From NCBI RefSeq assembly GCF_014805685.1, contig NC_060896.1, forward strand, positions 3,426,889 through 3,490,888: a stretch of DNA of 64,000 bases, given 5' to 3'. This DNA comes from Silurus meridionalis (taxonomy: Eukaryota > Chordata > Actinopteri > Siluriformes > Siluridae). The notes under the pieces are model-generated. The model saw only the letters and a program-made list of their open reading frames with translations, searched no databases and had not been told where the DNA came from. A program made the position numbers and the translations under genes. Position 1 is the stretch's first letter. Every line of letters starts with the position of its first letter. Of the stretch, positions 24,810 through 35,497 are shown piece after piece.

Positions 24810-25788
24810 CCACCTTCTTGGGCATGGTATGGGACTCAACCATGCTGCAGGCAGTATCGTCTCACGCCTGGATTGCAACCATTCTCACAGCAGTCACAAG
24901 AGTGAGAGAAGGCCAACCACTCACTATAAGGCAGTTCGAGGGCTGCTGGGTTTCATGGAGGCACTGTCCAACTTGATCCATATGAGGCCCCTCCAGTGGT
25001 GGCTCAGGGACAGAGGGTTCTCCCGAGGGGGCAGCCCACTCCGTACTACCTAGCTTTCGAGGCGAGCTCTTCAAACCTTGGACATATGGAGGGAACACAC
25101 GTTCCTGTCTCAAGGCCCATCCTGGGAGCCTTGTTGTTGTGTAACACTAACGACAGATGCATCCCTCACTCACCTCTACTGAGGTAGTTAGGACCATTCC
25201 AGAACTCCCTCACGAGGAGGTAGTATGCTGCCAGATAGCAGCTGTTCTGCACGTGGTGCGAGCACCACCAGTTAGGTCCAGTCTACTGCCTGGATGGGTT
25301 GGTTCTGGACCTGTTGGTTAAAACCGCCATCCTTTTGGTGATATTCTCACTTAAAAGGATCTACCCCAGAGCTGGGTATGTACCAAAGATCCCTACGGTT
25401 TCCTAACGACCTGTTGTTGTGTTGCGGGCGTTCTGCGTTCCTTCCTTCCTAGCTCCAGACCAGGAGAAGCAGAATCTACTCTACATACCTCCACAGGACG
25501 AGTCCTATTGCCCTGTTATGGCCCTCATAGAAAAGGTTTTTCAGCCAATAGGCAGACTCTCAGTAGATGGATAGTGGTTGCAATATCCTCTGGTTATGAG
25601 TCCTCTGGTCTTCCCACTCCTTTCAGAGTCAAGGCTCATTTGACCAGGAGTATAGCCTGGTCTGCAGCGGTGCCCCTGCTGGACATATGTATCACTGTGG
25701 ATTGGTCCAACCCTTTGACCTGTGTCGGGACGTTCCCAAAGCATCTCGTTCCCTTAGGGAACTAAGGTTACATACGTAACCTAAAGAC

Positions 25789-26552
25789 ATTACTGTTTGT
25801 GTGGTTTTCCACACTGATGAGTTCATGGTGCTTTGTGACTGGTGTCAGAGTAGTGCATAAATTCAAAAAGTGACGTAGAAACATACTGAACGTATTATTT
25901 TATTTACTGTTTAGAAACATAATTTATTAAACACATTTTTAGTGATGGGCCTTGTAGCTATGTATGTATGTACAGTATGTATGTATGTATGTATGTATGT
26001 ACACTCACTATCCATTTTATTGTACACATGCACAGTAATGCAGTTAACAATTAGTTTAATTATCCAAATTTGAAAATGTGTGATATCTGTGACTTTGACC
26101 ATGGCTTGGTCGATAGTACCGAATTATCACAAACATCTCTAGACATTACACGGAATTGTCCAGTATTGGTGAGCCTATGCTCATGATAGCCTCAGATTTT
26201 AGCAAAAACATATGATCTTGTTTTATTCTTCCTGTTAGCTTGAACCTACAGCATATGGTAGTTTTCCTCTAACCTTTCCTATAAACATTGGATTTACACC
26301 CAAATAACTATTATCCATTTATTTTTTTTGCACTACTCTGCATAAACTATAGAGACATTCAAGTGTGACAGTCAGAGATCATCTTTTCCCCATTCTTATG
26401 TGAATATTAACTATATATACCACTTCCTGTATAGCAATATAAGCTATATAAATGTATATACCAGCACACACATTATTTATTGTATTTATATACATATACT
26501 CTATGTATGTCTGTCTTTGTGTACAACCTAATTATGCTTTAATTATTTATTA
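25789..26552. other. Spacer C-D, no gene
   Basis: Resumes the duplicated spacer sequence after the DIRS-like element (compare about 1809-2771). Contains a GTAT-type repeat at about 25960-26001. No gene seen. Confidence 0.7.
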
Positions 26553-29500
26553 TTATTTCCCCATTAGATGCTGTTTGGTATTCTTTTCTGGTTTAAGTAG
26601 AATGATGTAACACTTTGGAGCAAATAAGCACAAAAGAAGCCCAAAACTTGAGGCTAAAATAGCAAAGATTTCGACTGCAGTGGTGAATTTACCAGGGAAC
26701 TGACATAAGCAGGTATAAATGCCAGCCACACTGCACAAAATATTAACATGCTAAAAGTAATATATTTCGCTTCGTTAAAATTCCCAGGTAGTTTTCGAGC
26801 CAGAAAGGCCAAAATGAAACACAAACAGGCCAAAATGCCAATGTAGCCGAGTACACACCAGAAGGCCAGCTCAGATCCCACCCTACAGTCTAGAATAATC
26901 TTAGAGCGCTGATACTGTGTGTTTCTGTAGGGGACTGGAGGGGACGATATGAGCCATGCTGCACAGATGATCATCTGGACCAGGGTGCAGCTAAAAATAA
27001 TGATCCTCTGCTGTATAGGCCCAAGCCATTTCATGACATTGTTTCCAGGTTGGGTGGCTGTGAAAGCAGCGAGCACCACTAAGGTTTTCCCCAGGATGCA
27101 CGAGATACAGAGCGAGAAAGTGATGCTGAAAGCAGTGTGGCGCAGCATGCAAGACCAGGATGTGGGCTCCCCAATGAAGATCAGTGCACACAGGAAACAC
27201 AGGGTCAAGGAGAACAAGATGAAGAAACTCAGCTCAGAGTTATTCATACGCACAATGGGAGTGTTTCTGTGGTAGAGAAAGACTGCAAATACAGCTAAAG
27301 TGACACAGGCCCCCAAAACAGCAATAGCTGTCAGTGTTAACCCCATTGCATCATGGGAAAGGAATTCCATAACCTTGGGAATGCATTCTGTTCCGTCAAC
27401 ATTGGACCAGTAATCTTCAGGGCAGGCCATGCAGTCTACTGAATCTTGGGAAGCAGCAAAATGGAAAAAAAAGATTTAGTATGAAGAGTGATTTTTGAAT
27501 ATCTATGTGAATTTTTTTCTAGAAAATGTCCCCACCTGTCTGATTACTAATCTTGCCACTGTCACATGGTACACAGTCAAAGCAGCAAAGAGGCTCCCCT
27601 TGACGGACAGCTTTCCGAAATCCTGGAGAGCAGCTGTCACTGCAAACAGAGACTGGCACCTGTTTACCACAAAAAAAAAGAACAGCCAGATCCCAGTAAA
27701 ACTTTGCACACTAATATTATATTATATTATATTATATTATATTATATTATATTATATTATATTATATTATATTATATTATATTATATTATATTATATTAT
27801 ATTATATTATATTATAATATATTATATTATTATAAGTCATTTTTCTGATGTCAGTTCCAAACAAAAATAGCACTTTTTTATTTATTATTATGTGTACTTA
27901 TTTTTTACTTGTCTCTTGTTTTGCTTTTCTGCCTTGAAATAAAAAAATAAATAAATGTGTATTATATCGGCTTGACAATTTTTAACTACTAATAGTACAT
28001 CCCAGTCATTCGAAGGTGTGCAACAGTCAAAATTGCATTCCTTGTTTTTCTCACAGAAAGACGCCTGATCCAGGTTTCATCTGAGGTCTGTGTGCTTTGA
28101 AGCAACTTACCTCCACTTCACGCTACAGAACTTCAACAGTTGGTTTCTCATGTACTGAACTACATTCTGAGAGCAGCTTGCCTCACTCATGTCTCTGGCC
28201 CATGTGATAGCTGTTTCATAAATGACCAGCTCATTCCCGGTCTCTCGAGCCCCATCATACATGCCCACTTTAACCAGCTCAATATTGCCAGCTGTTCCCT
28301 TCTGCCAGTTGATCAGGTCGTAGGACGGGATCGAGTCACCGTTCATATCAAAGTTGACCGTCTCACCTGAGATAGTAAACGAGACCTCTTGCAGGTAATT
28401 CTGGAGCTAATAAATCACATGAGAAAATTGTGATGAAAAGCAATCCATTATTGTAATTAACAATAGGCAATATTATTTTATATTATTAATTGTGACAGAA
28501 TGACCTGCACCTGCCATGGATATACTTTAGAGCTGTCAGTACACATGGAGGTTCCTGGTTTGCAATTCATGAGATTGTGGAGGGAGTGAGCAATCGCATA
28601 AACGCCTTTGTATACATTATAAGAAATCCGAGTACTAGATGTGTTCATGTAGGCAGAATGTTGCTTGTTGAGTGGCTCTTGACCAGTGCACAGGGGCAGC
28701 TGGGTATCCTGGGAGGACAAAAGAGAGCACCCATACAGAGCACCCCACAGTTCCTGCACCAGAGTGTTGGATGGGTACACCTGTGGGTTTACAGTGGTTA
28801 GATAGTCTTTCAGGTTTGGAATATAACCCTGGCGAATCCCAAACCCAATTGTGCCTCCCAGGAAGGGGTAGTACTCACTTCCTGTGAACACTGAAGCTGT
28901 TACCCAGGCCTCACTGGCAATCCATTGAATTCCAGTAACATTCAGTTTCATATAGTCTTTAAAAAATGGTGTAAGTTCACCCTCAGCTGAAAACACCACC
29001 ACCACTCGGGCAGTAGAGCTGTTCATCACACGGATGATCTCTTTTGCTCTCCTGCTGTCATACAGCAGGGGGATCATCTCCTGGTAGGACACACACACAC
29101 CTGTATCTTTCAGCTCGTTAAGCAGTCCCTGCAGAGCAGAGCGTCCATATGCATGGTCACCCCTAACCACACCCACCCATGTCCAGTTGAAATGAATCAG
29201 CAGCTTCGCAATGGCTTTCACTTGGTACGCATCACTGGGAATGACCCTAAAGAAGGTGGGGAATTCTCGTCTGTCACTAAGGCAGGCACAGGAAGAGAAA
29301 TAGCTGATCTGAAATAAAAATGTACATCAATTGGTTTCACACTGATACACTGGAATTCCTACAGTGACTTATTTAGAATAGAATGTTCTAGTCAGTAATA
29401 AATAAAATCGTATAAAAAAAAAAAAACATTTAATATTCAAGTCCTGGATACTGAAATGGAATTGTACCACTTTTTAACCACACAGCCACATATTTATGAA

Positions 29501-30289
29501 TAATTATATTCACTAATACATACATGGCAAAAATAAATTAATAAACTCTGTCATTTATGTGCATTTCAAAAAAATTGTTCTATGACAATAAAGATTTATA
29601 CCATAGGAATCCTGAAAGGGCGTAAAATCCTAGACACAACAATAGACTGAGCTGATCCAGATTCACCAATTATAGCCAGCATCGGGCTCGCACTTGAACA
29701 CATGGGTTTGTCTGCTTCCATTGGTCCATTCATAACAGCAAGAGCTGCTCTTTGACCAGTTAAGGGATATGCACAGGAATCGAATATTTTATAACCTAGA
29801 GTATGGTTCGGTAGCAGCTCACTACTGTTGTTAATTTCCTCCACAGCAAGTTTCATAGTCAGAGCCCAGCGAAAAGCCCGGGGATCAAACCTGAACAAAA
29901 AAATAAAATGAAAATATGAACATTAGAACAACAATGCTCCACCATAATACACAAGGCACTGGTTGCAGCATTATTTTCCATTCTACTCATACATATACAA
30001 TTATTTTGATTTCAAACACAAAATCCATTCATTTCAAGCAGAAACTCAAAGGTTTGCATGGTTGCATTAGTACATTCATACCCATTACACTGCACTGGTC
30101 CTGGTTTGTATGTGCAGTTCAAGTCTGGCATTTCCTGATTATAATGCAAGGGGAAAATGCCCCCAATCACAAAGTCTCCATCAGCCATGAATCCTGGCTC
30201 GAAATTATTCTGCAGAGTACACTGAGATTCCAAGGTTGCACTGAACATGGAAAAGCGAAACACAAGAAGCCAGAGGAAAAAACAGACAT
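26553..30289 (-). pseudogene. OlfC (V2R-like) olfactory receptor D, two single-base lesions
   Basis: The exons are 30082-30289, 29602-29890, 28511-29308 (798 nt, seven codons shorter than in B), 28182-28406, 27536-27659 and 26553-27444. Exon 1 is one base short of the phase needed. The ATG at 30289 leads out of frame at a run of six T (plus strand A at 30277-30282), although the downstream frame carries a good signal peptide. Exon 6 has GGG at 26695-26697 where C and E have GGGG. This frameshifts after IPAYVSS, losing helix 7 and the tail. Intron 4 has the GC donor (GAG/GCAAGC). Pocket residues, including Tyr in DHAYGR and SEAW, are kept. Both lesions are homopolymer deletions, so sequencing error must be excluded before it is called dead. 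Confidence 0.82.
27712..27834. repeat. (ATATT)n pentanucleotide repeat in intron 4 of gene D
   Basis: About 24 units of a five-base AT-only repeat beginning 53 bp from exon 5. Genes B and C lack it. Confidence 0.95.
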
Positions 30290-30346
30290 CTTCCTCAATG
30301 AACGTTGTCTTCCTTACAGAGAATCAATAGTGGGCAGGTAGCTTTA

Positions 30347-30355
30347 TTTTATATA
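30347..30355 (-). promoter_or_regulatory. TATA box of gene D
   Basis: TATATAAAA on the minus strand, about 58 bp before the ATG at 30289. Confidence 0.55.
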
Positions 30356-30589
30356 CCACATATATGCTGCATCTCACGTGTCCTAGTCACATGACATCAT
30401 GGCCTAACAATTATAAACTATACACCACTTGTTTTAATGAATTGTGTTTATTAATCTGTTCTCAATCTGTTGCGGTATCATACATAGTATGTGTAGGGTT
30501 TGTAATATGTAGTTTAATTTAAAGAAAAAAATTATTTGCAAGTACACCATTTTTTCCCCAAAAATATTTAAATGAACAACAAATAAAAT

Positions 30590-30705
<116 letters not shown>

Positions 30706-30897
30706 AATTCATTAAAATATTTTCATTAATTACTCATTTCTTCAAAAGTATTTTATTGTATATTGTAGAAATCTTGTGAGAATCATGTAAAGATGTAACA
30801 TATCTATAACAATAATATACAATAACCATACATATAGCAAATAGTATTCTACAAATATAAAAGCACCACCCTACATACAGTTTTCAATAAATAACTT

Positions 30898-33800
30898 TTA
30901 TTTTGTTGCCTTTCCAATAAGATGCTGTTTGGTATTTTTTTCTGGTTTGACTAAAATAATATAACACTTTGGAGCAAATAAGCACAAAAGAAGCCCAAAA
31001 CTTGAGGCTAAAATAGCAAAGATTTCGACTGCAGTGGTGAATTTACCAGGGGAACTGACATAAGCAGGTATAAATGCCAGCCACACTGCACAAAATATTA
31101 ACATGCTAAAAGTAATATATTTCGCTTCGTTAAAATTCCCAGGTAGTTTTCGAGCCAGAAAGGCCAAAATGAAACACAAACAGGCCAAAATGCCAATGTA
31201 GCCGAGTACACACCAGAAGGCCAGCTCAGATCCCACCCTACAGTCTAGAATAATCTTAGAGCGCTGATACTGTGTGTTTCTGTAGGGGACTGGAGGGGAC
31301 GATATGAGCCATGCTGCACAGATGATCATCTGGACCAGGGTGCAGCTAAAAATAATGATCCTCTGCTGTATAGGCCCAAGCCATTTCATGACATTGTTTC
31401 CAGGTTGGGTGGCTGTGAAAGCAGCGAGCACCACTAAGGTTTTCCCCAGGATGCACGAGATACAGAGCGAGAAGGTGATGCTGAAAGCAGTGTGGCGCAA
31501 CATGCAAGACCAGGATGTGGGCTCCCCAATGAAGATCAGTGCACACAGGAAACACAGGGTCAAGGAGAACAAGATGAAGAAACTCAGCTCTGAATTGTTA
31601 ATGCGCACTATAGGAGTCCCTCGATGATGCAAGAATATTGCTAGTACAGATATTGTCAGAAAAGAACCCAGTATCGCTGTCACCATTAACACTGTTCCCA
31701 TTGTGTCTCTGTGCGAAAGGAACTCAATGTCTTTCGGGATGCATTCTGTTCCTTTTGTATTGGACCAGTAGTCTTCAGGACAAGCCATGCAGTCTACGGA
31801 ATCTTCAAAGACAAATGCAGGGCAGAATATCAATCAATGTAGCATGTGATATATTAGCATTTTATGACTGTTTTGTGTTACAAATTGTCAATATCTTAAA
31901 AATGAAAATAAAAAAACACTATGTTTAAACAGCACCTGTCTCATTACTAATCTTGCCACTGTCACATGGTACACAGTCAAAGCAGCACAAAGGCTCCCCA
32001 TGACGAACAGCCTTCCTGAATCCCGGAGCACAGCTGTTACTGCATATGGATTCTGGCACCTGGTTTGTTAAAATAATATTAACAAAATCCAAATACAACA
32101 ACTAAAAAAGTATCAGTAGCATTAAGCATTTGATCTAATCACCAATCACACTGCATGATTTTTAATTTTTTGGGGAAATTCAGATGTTAGCCTATATTTG
32201 TAATTTAGCGTGCAGTGTACATTGTGTGAGCACCTTGCCTTGCTCTGATTACCGGGCCACTTTATTTTTTCTTCCTGGATAACCAGTTCCTTCCCGCCAT
32301 CCATTGCACCATCATAAAGTCCCACTTTGATAAAGTCTATGTCACCATTTGGGAGTCTCTGCCAATTGATCAGATCATAAGATGGAATAGAATCTCCTCT
32401 CATATCAAAGTTTACTTGTTCACCAGAAATTGAGAACGACACTTCCTGAAGGTAATGTTGAAGCTTTGATGTTGAAAGAGAGAATATAAAATGAATAATG
32501 ATGACTAGTTTAATGACATATAATGACTCGAATGTATGCACACTTGTATTTTCACAGAAGGATCAGTTGATCTGAATACTCTACCTGCCATGGATAGATA
32601 TTATTGAAGTCTGCACATGCAGAATTATTAAAAGGTCCCTTTCCTGGCACACACTGAAAGAGATTATGTAGAGAATGAGCGATGGCATATACTGCTTTGT
32701 ACACGTTATACGTGACCCGAGTGTTGGAGGTGTTCATGTAGGCAGAATGCTGCTTGTTGATTGTTTCCTGCCCTGTGCAGTGGGGCAGTTGGGTGCTACT
32801 GAGAGAGGAGAATACAGAAACACAGCTGTATAGAGCCTCCCAAAGCTCCTTCACAAGGGGGTTAGAAGGATACACCTGTGGGTTCACTGTCATCAGATAT
32901 TCTTTCAACCTTGGCACATACCCTTGGCGAACAGCAAATCCAATTGTTCCAGCTAAAAATGGATATGTTTCAGCCAATATTGAGGCTGTTACCCAGGCCT
33001 CACTAGCTACCCACTGGATTCCTGAGATATTTTGTGTTAAAAATTCTCGTAAAAAAGGGTAAAACTCCCCTTCTCCCGAAAACACCACCACAACCTTTGC
33101 TGTTGACTGTTTCATCACATTTAAAATTTCATAGACCCGTTCCCGCTTGAAATCTTTAGGGATCATTTCATGGTATGCCAGACAAATATCAGTGTTTTCT
33201 ATCTCTCGCTTCAGGCCCTGTAAAGCAAACCTCCCATAATCATGGTCTTCAGTGACCACTCCAATCCATGTCCACTGAAATCGTTTCAAGAGCTGAGCAA
33301 TGGCTTTCACTTGGTAGTCATCACTAGGGACTACTCTAAAAAATGTCGGAAACTGTTTACGGTCACTTAGACAAGAGCAAGTTGAGAAGTAGCTTATCTG
33401 CAGAAAAAAATCAAAATAAAACATCTATGCTTTTTTTACCTTTTGAATTTTCAGATCACCAAATTGTATTTGCAACTATGTTACACAGTATGCTCAATAA
33501 GTGTAAAAGCCAAAAAAATCTCACGTTACCATGGGTATTCTGAAAGGTTGCATTGTTCTAGAAACAACAATTGTTTGTGAGGAACCAGATTCTCCAACCA
33601 TGGCGAGTAAAGGACCACCGCGAGTACACAATGATCCCTGCTCAACATTCTGGTCATTCAGTACAGCCAGAACAGCCCTTTGAGCCGTAACTGGAGTAGC
33701 ACAGGAATCAAAGATCTTGTAACCCAGGGTGTGGTTCGGCAGAAGAACTGTACTGTTGTTGATTTCATCTACAGCATGCCTCATTGCCAAAGCCCAGCGC

Positions 33801-34216
33801 AATGCCCTGGAATCAAACCTACAGGTCACATAGACACATTATTATCCAATGACAGCACAAACTATTTGCCAATATTTATTTACAGACACACAAGTGATTA
33901 TTGTTGTAAAAATAAGTACACAGAGTAAATTAATACAACCATTTGTTAAAAAAAAAAACATCTTTTGAGGTGAAAGACTACATCAAATAAATATGTAATA
34001 TTCTCACCCCTGACACTGTGCTGCCAAAGGTTTGCTTCTGTAGTCTGCTGTTGGTAGCTCCACTCTGTAATGCAAAGGAAATATTCCTCCTATTGTGATA
34101 TCCCCATCAGACACGAATGCAGGTTGATCAAAGTCTCCCTGTAATAAACACTCTGATGCTGGATCAGATACAACTGAGCAAGGGAAAAAAAATGCAGGAA
34201 GTAAAAGATAAAGCAT
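30898..34216 (-). CDS. OlfC (V2R-like) olfactory receptor E, complete
   Basis: The exons are 34008-34216, 33530-33818, 32585-33397, 32239-32463, 31936-32059 and 30898-31802, about 854 residues. I chose the ATG at 34216 ([11 protein letters not shown], a good signal peptide) because a TATA box at 34265-34272 would start transcription downstream of the in-frame ATG at 34261. Intron 4 uses a GC donor (AAG/GCAAGG). Pocket residues are conserved (GSSQT, DHDYGR, SEAW). Exon 6 is a mosaic. From about 30963 to 31590 it is almost identical to B-D, but the part for the linker and helix 1 (31591-31802) and the 3' end are diverged, as are exons 1-5. The C-tail ends GKATK. The gene is open throughout and stands head to head with gene F. 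Confidence 0.92.
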
Positions 34217-34264
34217 TGTGCTGCCAATCTGCACACTGCTAAATATAACGCTGACTGCCATGGC

Positions 34265-34272
34265 TTTATATA
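34265..34272 (-). promoter_or_regulatory. TATA box of gene E
   Basis: TATATAAA on the minus strand, 3 bp upstream of the ATG at 34261 and 48 bp upstream of the ATG at 34216. Its position favours the downstream start. Confidence 0.5.
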
Positions 34273-34630
34273 CTGTAGAAGCTCTGACCCTTTGCGTCTC
34301 ACCATGATTTGACATCACAATGGATAAGATTAGTCAGGTGATCTCCACTTATTATCTACTACCCGGACCTGTTCAGACAGGAAAGCTCTAAAACTGTTAC
34401 AAAAAATGCCTTAATGAATGACATGTGGTTTAACATTGTCGAAGGCTGATCGACTTAAATATCCACAGCGAAATCTCCGAGTGTTGAATTAAAACCCATA
34501 ATGTTGAAATAACACCCTACAGTGTTTAAATTTGGCCAGATAGCTATGGAACTCTATTCTCATAAGTAAGCCTGCATGATTGATTATGACCATGTGATAC
34601 ATTTAAAATAGATTTAATAGATTTTTATGG

Positions 34631-34928
34631 AAGTTCTAAGAGGTCAGCATTATAATTCTTTTTTTTTCCTATTTTCTCACAATCACTTAACTTATAACAA
34701 GAGTTGTTTTCTCATGGTCATAACTAAATTTTCTCGACATAACATTTTTTTTTCATTATCATGACTCAAGAAACACAAGTCAAGATCACAAGAATATGAA
34801 TTTGTGATAATGAGAAAACAATATAGTTACTGTATTTTGAGATCATGAGAAAACAACGTTTGTTATGGCGAGAAAATTATATCGTCATCACGAGAAAAAA
34901 TATTATAATGCATAGCCTCTTAGGACTT
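34631..34928. mobile_element. Inverted-repeat (MITE-like) element between E and F
   Basis: The ends are imperfect inverted repeats: AAGTTCTAAGAGG at 34631 and the complement of AAGTCCTAAGAGG at 34916-34928, each followed by CATTATAAT. The interior is rich in TTTTCTCATGGTCATAA-like inverted motifs. No coding capacity. Family not assigned. Confidence 0.6.
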
Positions 34929-35455
34929 GCGTTGATTTGTAATTTTACTGTATAAAAGGTTTGCTTAAAGGTCCATTTTTAAAATATCATATGTAAAGCT
35001 TCGCACTTGACCAGTAATCTGTCATATCAGGGCCTGACCATTGAGTCTAAAAGTGAGCTGTGTTTTTTTTTTTTTTTTTAGTATTTAATAAATTAAATAT
35101 ATATTTTCCTGTTATATTATTTATTTCATTTGTTTAGAGTGATGCATTGTATTTATTTATAATATTTTTTTAATCTTATGGACCCCATAAATTTCATACA
35201 AATTTGTTTCAAATGTTTACTTATGACTGGCTTAAAAATGTTAAGCAAATTGCCTATTTTATCAAAAAAATACTACAAGCCATTTAAAATATTAAAAACA
35301 ATTTTATACATATTTTGAAGGCAATATATTGTTTGACTGCATTAACAAAACAATCTGAAAAACAGTCGAGCTGTCTCACTGCCTAAGGAGCAAATATTAT
35401 TGGTCCACATGTTTCTCTGGGACAAGACAAGACTGTCCCCTCTCATTACGGTACC

Positions 35456-35463
35456 TATATAAG
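35456..35463 (+). promoter_or_regulatory. TATA box of gene F
   Basis: TATATAAG about 35 bp before the ATG at 35498. Confidence 0.6.
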
Positions 35464-35497
35464 CCTATGTGTGCTATCTTTCTGTTTTGTGTCAGTG

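Larger units (their letters stand above)
19384..25788 (+). mobile_element. DIRS-like tyrosine-recombinase retrotransposon, degenerate, hosting two L2 insertions
   Basis: The ends carry imperfect inverted repeats: ATGCTTTGGGAA near 19420 and its complement near 25735. Fragments in order are a gag-like start (MSFKCKQNSDCVFFPAP, near 19597), and a reverse transcriptase piece (LYRQLVGIS region, near 20330). After the nested inserts come RNase H-like sequence (FLGMVWDSTMLQAV at about 24816) and MRPLQWWL at about 24985. Last is a tyrosine-recombinase-like end (RVKAHLTRSIAWSAAVPLLD at about 25626) containing the His-x-x-Arg motif. Frames are broken, so it is dead. The paralogous spacer before gene A reads straight across this point (about 1808), which fixes the insertion. 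L2 copies at 20441-24388 and 24424-24809 interrupt it. Confidence 0.75.
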
